A stretch of DNA of 5,324 bases from positions 1-5,324 of the forward strand of contig JAJFHB010000096.1 of assembly GCA_021775795.1 (NCBI GenBank), given 5' to 3'. A program made the position numbers and the translations under genes. The notes beneath the pieces were generated by a model. That model was not told the DNA's origin, ran no database searches, and was given only the letters and a program-made list of their open reading frames with translations. Source of the DNA: Hyphomicrobiales bacterium. Lineage in GTDB: Bacteria; Pseudomonadota; Alphaproteobacteria; Rhizobiales; JAJFHB01. Below, in pieces: positions 1-5,324 of this stretch (positions are counted from its first letter, which is position 1; each line of letters begins with the position of its first letter).

Positions 1-96
1 AGGCGTGCGCAAGGCCGCAAGGCCTGCGATTTGTTTAGGAAGTATTTGCGTATTTGGCGTGTCAGATAAGACAACAGTGCCAAAGCATCCGAACAT
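1..96 (-). CDS. possible 5' end of a gene running off the left edge
   Basis: A minus-strand frame opens with ATG at 96 and stays open to the window edge (MFGCFGTVVLSDTPNTQILP..., 32 codons). It is preceded by GGGGGG at 103-108, six bases before the ATG, the same run and spacing seen before the lipoprotein gene. I do not recognise the sequence, and its codon use is only moderately coding-like. It conflicts with the terminator-like hairpin at 8-36, so only one of the two is likely to be real. Short plus-strand frames are also open here. Confidence 0.2.
   Translation of the reverse strand, partial: MFGCFGTVVLSDTPNTQILPKQIAGLAALRTP
8..36 (+). terminator. candidate intrinsic terminator of a gene left of the window
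   Basis: The stem pairs CGC (8-10) with GCG (26-28) and AGGCC (12-16) with GGCCT (21-25), with a single bulged A at 11. The loop is GCAA (17-20), a GNRA-type tetraloop. The plus strand then reads ATTTGTTTA, a T-rich run (six T in nine bases). The minus strand has no T tract on its side, so termination would act on plus-strand transcription entering from the left. The T run is interrupted, which lowers confidence. Confidence 0.4.
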
Positions 97-471
97 GACC
101 AGCCCCCCGGTCTAAGTTTAGTTCGCAAACTGTGTCTCCAAGCAGTAGGGCAAACCCAAGAAGGTTGCAACACTGCATGTATGTAGTCTTACTTTCGCCG
201 GCGACAACATGCTCGGTGTGCTGACCAAGCCTCGCAAATGGCCCATTTTTCCAGAGTCAGGCACGGCGCCGCGCGTACTCTCACCACAGGAACAGGCCGC
301 TGAGCGGCAGTGGGGATAAAGGCGCATTTGCCTGCCCCCGACAGCACCGGCGAGAGTGTAACTGCAATTCAGTTAACGGGGCTGGACTTGGAGGGGCCCG
401 CTATGGCATTGTCATCTTGCCCCAAGGGACTTTGGCCTGGGCGCACTGTCACCAATTACCGATGTTCCGGA
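97..471. other. gene-poor intergenic stretch with clustered short hairpins
   Basis: I see no convincing gene in these 375 bases. The longest frame inside is a minus-strand one (118-327) of Cys/Arg/Ser-rich, unconvincing composition. What it does hold is a set of perfect short stems: GCCGC/GCGGC with loop TGA (296-308); AGGC/GCCT (320-323 with 330-333) enclosed by GGGG/CCCC (312-315 with 335-338); and TAACTG/CAGTTA with a 5-base loop (359-375). A GGGC/GCCC pair (379-382 with 396-399) follows. It could be a 5' leader of the small plus-strand gene, a small RNA, or plain intergenic DNA. I could not match it to a known RNA family. Confidence 0.4.
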
Positions 472-723
472 ATGGCCAACTCCAATTATTCCTCCTTCAC
501 AATGCCATCGCCAAACTATGACTTTGATCCACTGATTGAAGCGCTGGCACGTGTACGCGAGCAAATTGAACTGCTGCAACTCGATTGCGGCAACCGCACG
601 CCGCTTTATCGCGCCGCCATGGCCACACTTTTGGACATCGACGGCCTGGCCAGATTGCTGCCGGAAGGCTCGTCAGATCAGATCATCCCCACCAAACCGA
701 TCGACCTCGACCCGATTGAATAG
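472..723 (+). CDS. small hypothetical protein
   Basis: I do not recognise this protein. From the ATG at 472 it would have 83 residues; a second ATG at 502 gives 73 residues (MPSPNYDFDPLIEAL...). The part from about 520 onward looks genuinely coding: codons favour C or G in third position, and it predicts an amphipathic helix (PLIEALARVREQIELLQLD), a second helix (YRAAMATLLDIDGLARLL) and a Pro/Asp-rich acidic tail ending PIDLDPIE. It has no signal peptide or membrane segment, so a cytoplasmic protein is likely. Neither ATG has a good Shine-Dalgarno sequence, so the start is uncertain. A GTG at 310 would extend the frame by 54 codons, but that extension has poor coding character. The gene is convergent with the lipoprotein gene, with 40 bases between their stops and no clear terminator between them. 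A spurious frame remains possible. Confidence 0.45.
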   Translation: MANSNYSSFTMPSPNYDFDPLIEALARVREQIELLQLDCGNRTPLYRAAMATLLDIDGLARLLPEGSSDQIIPTKPIDLDPIE

Positions 724-763
724 GCTGGTCTGATCAGGCTGTTCTTTGTCGACGGCGCCCCTG

Positions 764-1192
764 TCACTGGCACTGTGCGTCGGCATCTTCGAACGCTTCG
801 CAAGGGGTATAGGGTTGATTGCTTGCGTGTTCGGCAGCAACAAACTCCACTTCCGGAATGTCGAGACCGCACTGCTTTTCATTCGAGGCCTCGCGAACCG
901 CTTCCATCTCACCTTTGAGGCGGGCGATTTCCGGGGCGACATTGCCACCCGTCATGGAAGAAAGCGGTAGGCCGATGAGGATAATGCCGATCGTATCATG
1001 CGTCCGGGCTTGTTGTTGCACCTGCCCTGCTTCAGACAGTGCCACAGTCAAATTCGCAACTTCCTGTTCGAGCTGACTACAGGTGAAGTTCTGGTACGGA
1101 ACCGCACTCACATAGGCAGGAGCAATTTTGTCAGGTGACTGCGCACATGCCGCCAAAGCGACAAGCATGGATAGGATTGCCAGCTGTTTCAT
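764..1192 (-). CDS. small outer-membrane-type lipoprotein, alphaproteobacterial family
   Basis: This predicted 142-residue lipoprotein has a short signal peptide (MKQLAILSMLVALAAC) ending in a lipobox, L13-A14-A15-C16, with Cys16 as the lipidated residue. The residue after it is Ala rather than Asp, so outer-membrane sorting is likely under the usual rule. The mature part has IAPAYVSAVPYQNFTCSQLE (23-42), a polar helix (about 43-63), a hydrophobic stretch TIGIILIGLPL (67-77) and a helical segment EIARLKGEMEAVREASNEKQ (88-107) before C108. I recognise this arrangement (I-P-x-Y-V-S, C-x-Q-L, A-R-L-K-G-E-M-E-A) from small lipoproteins common in alphaproteobacteria, usually annotated as hypothetical; their function is unknown to me. 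Besides the lipidated residue there are Cys38, Cys108, Cys131 and Cys141. The start is supported by a GGGGGG ribosome binding site six bases upstream. It lies 107 bases beyond the permease stop on the same strand, with a candidate promoter in the gap, so co-transcription is uncertain. Confidence 0.87.
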   Translation of the reverse strand: MKQLAILSMLVALAACAQSPDKIAPAYVSAVPYQNFTCSQLEQEVANLTVALSEAGQVQQQARTHDTIGIILIGLPLSSMTGGNVAPEIARLKGEMEAVREASNEKQCGLDIPEVEFVAAEHASNQPYTPCEAFEDADAQCQ

Positions 1193-1198
1193 CGTTCA

Positions 1199-1204
1199 CC
1201 CCCC
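1199..1204 (-). promoter_or_regulatory. ribosome binding site of the lipoprotein gene
   Basis: On the minus strand GGGGGG stands six bases before the ATG at 1192. It is a G-only variant rather than AGGAGG, but it can pair with the C-rich anti-Shine-Dalgarno end of 16S rRNA. It supports the chosen start, which also places the lipobox correctly. Confidence 0.6.
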
Positions 1205-1215
1205 AGTTGCAATGC

Positions 1216-1245
1216 ATCCTACGCGCACGCGCACTTGGTGTGCAA
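1216..1245 (-). promoter_or_regulatory. candidate sigma70-type promoter for the lipoprotein gene
   Basis: On the minus strand, TTGCAC (1240-1245) and TAGGAT (1216-1221) are separated by 18 bases. The first shares the TTG core of the -35 consensus, and the second matches the -10 consensus at four of six positions. Transcription would start near 1209, giving a leader of about 17 bases that just contains the GGGGGG ribosome binding site. The spacer carries a tandem CGCGCA repeat (1222-1233, plus strand). A small inverted repeat GCAC/GTGC (1231-1234 with 1240-1243) overlaps the -35 element and could be an operator. This is pattern matching only. Confidence 0.33.
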
Positions 1246-1299
1246 GCCGGCCGGTCTGTTACTGGATTTCACCGTCTGTTCGGCGCGAGGAAATCACTC

Positions 1300-4182
1300 C
1301 TACTCGACAGCCATCGCTGCAGCCGGCGCCGTCCGGTCGGGGTCCGAACCGCTGGAGCGTCGGCGTCGTAATTGCAGAGTGATGATAAGCCCGAGCAGCA
1401 GCAGAGCTGGGATATAGAAGATTTCTTTCCAAATTCGATCCCTGTTGGCCACTTCAATGCCGCTGACCGTCACAGGCTCATCGCCATAAAAGTCGAAGTC
1501 ATTGCCGAGGTAAGCAAGCTCCGGATCGAAGGGCTCTTCGAGGACGACACGGTCTCCGTCCATGGCGAGAATGAGGCCTGTGCCGGCAATGCGGCTTTCG
1601 CCGTCTGCCTCAGCGCCGAGGTTAAGAAGGAGGGTTGTGGTTCGTGTCTCGCCAGTTGTACGGAAGTCAGGGCCGGTAATCTCCAGCCTGATCTCACCGT
1701 CCGCTGGTTGCCGGGCGGCCGCTTCGAAAAGCTGGGCCGGGATTTCAGTGATGTAGGGCGGTTGCACGCGATCAAGCCAGAAGCCAGGGCGGAACAGAGT
1801 GAAGGCAATAAGCAGCAGCGCGATGGTTTCCCAGAGCCTGTTGCGCACGATGATGTGTCGCTGGGTTGCAGACGCAAAGACGAGCATACCGGTTGTTGCC
1901 GAAACAAAGACCAGCACGGCCTTTGACCAGGTGACATCGATGAGCAGCAGTTCCGTGTTGAAGATGAAAAGGAAGGGCAGCACCGCCGTCCGGATGTCAT
2001 AGGCAAAACCCTGGAAGCCGGTCTTGATGGGGTCGCCACCGGAGATGCCGGCCGCCGCAAAAGCGGCAAGCCCGACGGGTGGGGTGTCATCTGCAAGGAT
2101 GCCGAAATAGAAGACAAACATGTGGGCGGCGATCAGCGGCACGATGAGGCCCGCTTCGGCACCCTGAGCGACGATGACCGGCGCCATCAGGGAAGCAACG
2201 ACGATGTAGTTTGCCGTGGTCGGCAGTCCAAGGCCGAGGATGAGGCTCATGATGGCGACAAAAATCAGCATCAGCACGAGATTTCCCGCCGCCAGCCATT
2301 CAACAAATTCACCAATCCATTGATGCATTCCTGTCAGGGATACAGAGCCTACAATGATGCCGGCTGCTGCCGTGGCAATGGCGATGGATGTCATGTTGCG
2401 GGCACCGGCGATCAGGCCCTGCACAAATTCATCAAAACCACGTTTGAGGCCGCGCACCGCATAATCTGTCTGCCCGCGCATCAGGGCTTTGACGGGATGT
2501 TGCGCCAGCATGATCAACACAACCGCCAGCGTTGCGTAGAAGGCTGAAAGATGAGGCGACAGGCGCTCGATCATGATCAGCCAGATCAGGAGTATGATGG
2601 GCAGGACAAAATAGAGCCCGGTTATGGCAGTGGCGCCCGCACGTGGAAGCTCGGTGATCGGGGCGTCAGGATCATCCGCCTCAAGATCAGGCCATTGTGC
2701 GGCAAACCAGGCGAGCAGCAAAAAGCCAACCACCAGCAGAGCCACAACAAATACGCCGGTCACTTCCGGTACGACCTGCTTAACCGTGTCGATCGCGTCG
2801 TGAGTCAGCATCATGACGGCCGCAAAGCTGATCAATCCGCCGGCAAAGGCGATAGCCTTCAACAACTGGCAACTTCTCCACGACAGGAACACCAGCGCAG
2901 CACCGGCAGCAAAGACGCCCGCCAGCATGCCGTATCTGATCATGGGATCTTCCGGCATGAAGGCGCTCGCCCAGCCGATGCCGAAGAAAGCACCGATGAG
3001 GGATGCTGCCATGATGAACCCGCCCAGAGCGCCCATTACCTTGTGGATGCCGGCAACGGCAACCGGGCGCCGGGGCAGCCCCCGCAGGCCGAGCTTAACG
3101 GCTTCGAGGTGAACGATGTAGAAGAGGGCAATGTAGGAAATGACCGCCGGCAGGAAGGCGTGTTTCACAACATCCAGATAGGGTATGCCGGCGTATCCCG
3201 CCATCAGAAAGGCCGCTGCCCCCATAACCGGTGGCATGAGCTGGCCGTTGGTGGAGGCAGCCACTTCGACCGCTCCGGCCTTTTCGGCTGGAAATCCGGT
3301 GCGCTTCAGGAGTGGAATAGTGAAGGTGCCGGTGGTCACGGTGTTGGCGATGGATGAGCCGGAATAAAGCCCGCTCAAGCCTGACGATGCGACAGCCGCC
3401 TTCGCGGGCCCGCCGCGCAAGTGGCCCAGAAGAGCAAATGAAACTTTGATGAAATAGCTCCCCGCCCCGGCCTTTTCGAGCAGAGAGCCGAAGAGCACGA
3501 AGAGAAAAATCATCGTCGTCGAAATCTCAAGCGGTTTGCCGAAGACCCCCTCTGTCTGCATCCAGTAATGCCAGCCGGCCTTTGAGAGAGACGCCGCCTT
3601 CCACTGGATCGCTTCGGGGATGAACGCCTGATTGCCGTAGAGCACGTAGAATATGAAGACGAGAGCGACGATCAGAAGCGGCAGACCAAGGCTGCGGTAG
3701 ACGGCAGTGCCAAGGACGATGATCCCCAACAGGGAGATGATGTTGTCGCCCGGTGTCGGGTTGCCGGCGCGCAGGGCGATGGCGTCCTTGAAGACGATCA
3801 GATAAAGCGCTGCGCAGATGCCGAGAAGAGCCAGGCCCCAGTCATAGACAGGAACGCTTGAGCGCGAACACCAGCGCGAAAGCGGGTAGGAAAACACCAC
3901 CATGAGAAAAGCAAAGGCCAGGTGGATGCACCGTGCTTCACCGCTGTTGAGGACAAACCTTATATGAAGCCCAAGCATTTCCCTGACGGGTGCCGCCACG
4001 AGATCATGCAACCAGTAAGGAATTTTCGAGGCGTAATAGAGCTGAAACAACGACCAGGCGATTGCCGTGACAATGGCGAAATCGCCCTGCCCGCCTGCAA
4101 GTTTTCTGGCGCCGGGTGCAGGGTCCACTTCCAGGTGCCTGGTGGGCCTTGCCAGGCTGGTATACTCCGGCGTATCGCTCAT
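1300..4182 (-). CDS. TRAP transporter fused permease (DctQM) with C-terminal DUF3394-like domain
   Basis: This is the inner-membrane permease that works with the TAXI receptor for secondary, ion-gradient-driven solute uptake. It has 960 residues and more than 20 hydrophobic segments. The N-terminal part (about 35-195) is the DctQ-like small subunit. The DctM-like large subunit follows, with GLYSGSSIANTVTTGTF at 271-287, STNGQLMPPVMGAAAFLMAG at 310-329, ILGLGLPTTANYIVVA at 648-663 and FGILADDTPPVGLAAFAAAG at 693-712; these are signatures of the fused TAXI-TRAP family. The two DctM halves are separated by a hydrophobic insert (about 371-515, roughly four membrane segments). The C terminus (about 783-938) has a membrane segment, an extramembrane domain of about 120 residues, a last membrane segment at 921-938 and an RRRRR stop-transfer cluster; this matches my memory of DUF3394 attached to DctM. 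The ATG at 4182 has only a weak Shine-Dalgarno sequence, and no in-frame start lies just upstream. The length exceeds typical fused permeases (roughly 640-870 residues, from memory). Confidence 0.95.
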   Translation of the reverse strand: MSDTPEYTSLARPTRHLEVDPAPGARKLAGGQGDFAIVTAIAWSLFQLYYASKIPYWLHDLVAAPVREMLGLHIRFVLNSGEARCIHLAFAFLMVVFSYPLSRWCSRSSVPVYDWGLALLGICAALYLIVFKDAIALRAGNPTPGDNIISLLGIIVLGTAVYRSLGLPLLIVALVFIFYVLYGNQAFIPEAIQWKAASLSKAGWHYWMQTEGVFGKPLEISTTMIFLFVLFGSLLEKAGAGSYFIKVSFALLGHLRGGPAKAAVASSGLSGLYSGSSIANTVTTGTFTIPLLKRTGFPAEKAGAVEVAASTNGQLMPPVMGAAAFLMAGYAGIPYLDVVKHAFLPAVISYIALFYIVHLEAVKLGLRGLPRRPVAVAGIHKVMGALGGFIMAASLIGAFFGIGWASAFMPEDPMIRYGMLAGVFAAGAALVFLSWRSCQLLKAIAFAGGLISFAAVMMLTHDAIDTVKQVVPEVTGVFVVALLVVGFLLLAWFAAQWPDLEADDPDAPITELPRAGATAITGLYFVLPIILLIWLIMIERLSPHLSAFYATLAVVLIMLAQHPVKALMRGQTDYAVRGLKRGFDEFVQGLIAGARNMTSIAIATAAAGIIVGSVSLTGMHQWIGEFVEWLAAGNLVLMLIFVAIMSLILGLGLPTTANYIVVASLMAPVIVAQGAEAGLIVPLIAAHMFVFYFGILADDTPPVGLAAFAAAGISGGDPIKTGFQGFAYDIRTAVLPFLFIFNTELLLIDVTWSKAVLVFVSATTGMLVFASATQRHIIVRNRLWETIALLLIAFTLFRPGFWLDRVQPPYITEIPAQLFEAAARQPADGEIRLEITGPDFRTTGETRTTTLLLNLGAEADGESRIAGTGLILAMDGDRVVLEEPFDPELAYLGNDFDFYGDEPVTVSGIEVANRDRIWKEIFYIPALLLLGLIITLQLRRRRSSGSDPDRTAPAAAMAVE

Positions 4183-4239
4183 GTCAGTTCGCTTGAGGCA
4201 GGTTCGACCGGTGTAGGGTCGCGGGGTATCCGCCTTCTA

Positions 4240-4268
4240 AAGCGCTTCGCGTAGATAGGGAAGCGTTT
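4240..4268 (-). promoter_or_regulatory. intercistronic stem-loop between receptor and permease genes
   Basis: In the minus-strand transcript CGCUUC pairs with GAAGCG (4260-4265 with 4243-4248) around an 11-base loop. Two further A-U pairs lie beyond one A-C mismatch, and the stem is followed by a short CUUU. It sits just after the receptor stop (4273) and before the permease start (4182). In binding-protein transporter operons such hairpins often protect the upstream message or reduce transcription into the permease, giving more receptor than permease. Here the stem is short and this role is inferred. Confidence 0.35.
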
Positions 4269-4272
4269 GCTG

Positions 4273-5253
4273 CTATTCCATCAACCCGATTTCGCGATAA
4301 GCCCTGATGGCACCCTCGTGCAGTGGCGCCGTCAGACTGTCAGAGATCATCTGCTCGGCAACAAGTCCTGAAAAGGCTGGATGCAACCCCTTGAAGTCCT
4401 CAAGGTTGGCCAGCACCGCATGAGCCAGGATGTAAACGGCCTCTTCCGGCACATCGGTTGAGGTTACGAACGTGGCACCGACGCCAAAGGTGTTGATGTC
4501 AGATCGGTTGTTGTAGGTCCCCGCGACAATGGTGGCATAACGGTAATAGGGGGTGTCGGCCAGGAGCAGATCAACCAATTCGCCTTCCGCATTCACGAGA
4601 TGCGAATCGCAGGACGACAGGGTTTCCTCGGTCGCCGCCGATGGATGGCCCACAAGCCAGAAATAGGCATCAATCTTGCCGTCACACAGGGCTTCCGCCT
4701 GTTCCGAGGACTTCAGCTCTGCGGCCAGCCGCAAGTCGTCATCTGACCAGCCGAAGGCCTGGGCAATGGCATTCCACGTATTGCGTTGGCCCGACCCGGC
4801 ATTGCCGATATTGACCCGGTGTCCGATCAGATCAGTGATGTTGTGGATGTCTTTTTCGTCACGGGCCAGAATGGTCACCGGCTCGGCATAAACGGAGAAA
4901 ACCGCGCGCAACCCCTCAAAGGCACCGGCTTCCGCGAAACCGCCTAAACCATGGTAGGCATTATACTGAACGTCAGACTGGACGACGCCAAACTCCAGAT
5001 CCTGGGCCCGGATGGTGTTGACGTTGTAGACGGAGCCACCGGTCGATTCCACAGAACAGCGGATCCCGTGCTCGCGTCGGTTCTTGTTCACAAGTCTGCA
5101 GATTGCACCGCCTGTGGGATAATAAACACCGGTTACCCCGCCGGTTCCAATGCTCATGAACCGCTGTTCAGCAGCGTTGGCGCTGTCTGCAGGGGCAAGA
5201 GTGCCTGCGCTCAAACCAAGCGCCAGTGCTGCAAAAAATGTGGTTTTCTTCAT
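4273..5253 (-). CDS. TRAP transporter solute receptor, TAXI family (periplasmic)
   Basis: This is the extracytoplasmic receptor of a TAXI-type TRAP transporter. It binds a solute in the periplasm and presents it to the fused permease encoded next. The protein has 326 residues, usual for the family. It starts with a Sec signal peptide (MKKTTFFAALALGLSAG, cleavage near residues 27-28, ANA-A). TAXI hallmarks follow: IGTGGVTGVYYPTGGAIC at 35-52, STGGSVYNV at 70-78, a VVQSD strand at 90-94, NAGSGQRNTW at 151-160, LHPAF at 290-294 and the closing PLHEGAIRAYREIG at 310-323. The start at 5253 is chosen because a GGGAGGA ribosome binding site lies 7 bases upstream and because it places the signal peptide at the N terminus. 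An ATG 18 codons further out (5307) would add a non-signal extension. Cysteines 52, 66, 190 and 215 could form disulfides. Characterised TAXI receptors bind small organic acids or amino acids such as glutamate or 2-oxoglutarate; the ligand here is not inferable. Confidence 0.95.
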   Translation of the reverse strand: MKKTTFFAALALGLSAGTLAPADSANAAEQRFMSIGTGGVTGVYYPTGGAICRLVNKNRREHGIRCSVESTGGSVYNVNTIRAQDLEFGVVQSDVQYNAYHGLGGFAEAGAFEGLRAVFSVYAEPVTILARDEKDIHNITDLIGHRVNIGNAGSGQRNTWNAIAQAFGWSDDDLRLAAELKSSEQAEALCDGKIDAYFWLVGHPSAATEETLSSCDSHLVNAEGELVDLLLADTPYYRYATIVAGTYNNRSDINTFGVGATFVTSTDVPEEAVYILAHAVLANLEDFKGLHPAFSGLVAEQMISDSLTAPLHEGAIRAYREIGLME

Positions 5254-5260
5254 GACAACG

Positions 5261-5267
5261 TCCTCCC
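5261..5267 (-). promoter_or_regulatory. strong ribosome binding site deciding the TAXI receptor start
   Basis: The minus strand reads GGGAGGA, then seven bases, then the ATG at 5253. This is close to an ideal Shine-Dalgarno sequence at ideal spacing. It favours the 5253 start over the in-frame ATG at 5307. Confidence 0.8.
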
Positions 5268-5324
5268 AGACCAGCCGGCAAGTGCTCGGGCTCGCGGGCG
5301 GAATCAAAGGCCATAACGGCAGCA

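Noticed and set aside
118..327. Minus-strand open frame (69 codons) in the gene-poor left region
   Set aside because: Its product is Cys-, Ser- and Arg-rich without helices or motifs, and its start lies inside a hairpin. Codon use does not resemble the secure genes.
312..365. Resemblance to part of a cobalamin riboswitch (GGATAAAGG and CTGCCCCCG-like segments)
   Set aside because: The diagnostic B12 box (AGCCAGGAGACCTGCC-like) is absent and the downstream gene has no tie to cobalamin. The match is two short words only.
409..437. TTGTCA at 409-414 as a -35 box for the small plus-strand gene
   Set aside because: At 16 to 18 bases spacing there is only GC-rich sequence such as TTGGCC, with no acceptable -10 element.
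310..471. GTG start at 310 extending the small plus-strand gene by 54 codons
   Set aside because: There is no ribosome binding site at useful distance, the extension overlaps several hairpins, and its predicted residues lack the coding bias seen after about 520.
724..763. Possible bidirectional terminator between the convergent small gene and lipoprotein gene
   Set aside because: Only a CTG/CAG stem of three pairs around TGATCA can be drawn, and there is no T tract on either strand.
1247..1254. CCGGCCGG palindrome as an intrinsic terminator of the transporter operon
   Set aside because: It has no loop and no following T run on the minus strand, so it cannot act as a standard terminator.
1372..1926. 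Plus-strand open frame (184 codons) opposite the permease C terminus
   Set aside because: It is antisense to the DUF3394-like region, with low-complexity composition, no recognisable family and no ribosome binding site that stands out.
2551..3357. Long plus-strand open frame (268 codons) opposite the permease gene
   Set aside because: It lies entirely antisense to conserved DctM coding sequence, and its product is rich in His, Gln, Gly and Arg with no domain character. It is a reading shadow of a GC-biased gene.
5254..5307. Upstream ATG extending the TAXI receptor by 18 residues
   Set aside because: The extension would bury the signal peptide, and the GGGAGGA ribosome binding site lies inside it at the correct distance from the 5253 ATG.
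4951..5316. Plus-strand open frame (121 codons) opposite the receptor N terminus
   Set aside because: It is antisense to the signal peptide and the glycine-rich ligand loop of a clear TAXI receptor, so it is a shadow.

Overview
The window looks like chromosomal DNA from a moderately GC-rich alphaproteobacterium. This rests on family recognition by eye: a small lipoprotein of a type I associate with alphaproteobacteria, and a fused TRAP permease with a C-terminal DUF3394-like domain of a kind common in marine and soil alphaproteobacteria. No species can be named.

Right half (1300-5253, minus strand). This is a two-gene TRAP transporter module of the TAXI subfamily. The first gene, at the right edge, encodes a secreted periplasmic solute receptor (326 aa) behind a strong ribosome binding site. 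After a 90-base gap with a stem-loop comes a 960-aa membrane protein that fuses the small (DctQ-like) and large (DctM-like) permease subunits. It also carries an extra hydrophobic insert and a periplasmic DUF3394-like C-terminal domain. The receptor would capture an organic solute and deliver it to the permease for ion-driven uptake. The substrate cannot be read from the sequence.

Middle (764-1192, minus strand). A 142-aa lipoprotein gene follows the permease after 107 bases. It has a G-rich ribosome binding site and a candidate promoter of its own, so it is probably a separate unit.

Left part (1-763). A small hypothetical plus-strand gene (about 472-723) converges on the lipoprotein gene. 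The 375 bases before it hold no convincing gene but several short hairpins. At the extreme left edge, a GC-rich hairpin followed by a T-rich stretch looks like a plus-strand terminator. It competes with a weak minus-strand reading frame that runs off the edge.

The transporter and the lipoprotein are secure. The left 720 bases are the least understood. I found no mobile element, CRISPR array, tRNA or rRNA, and no clearly new multi-gene system.
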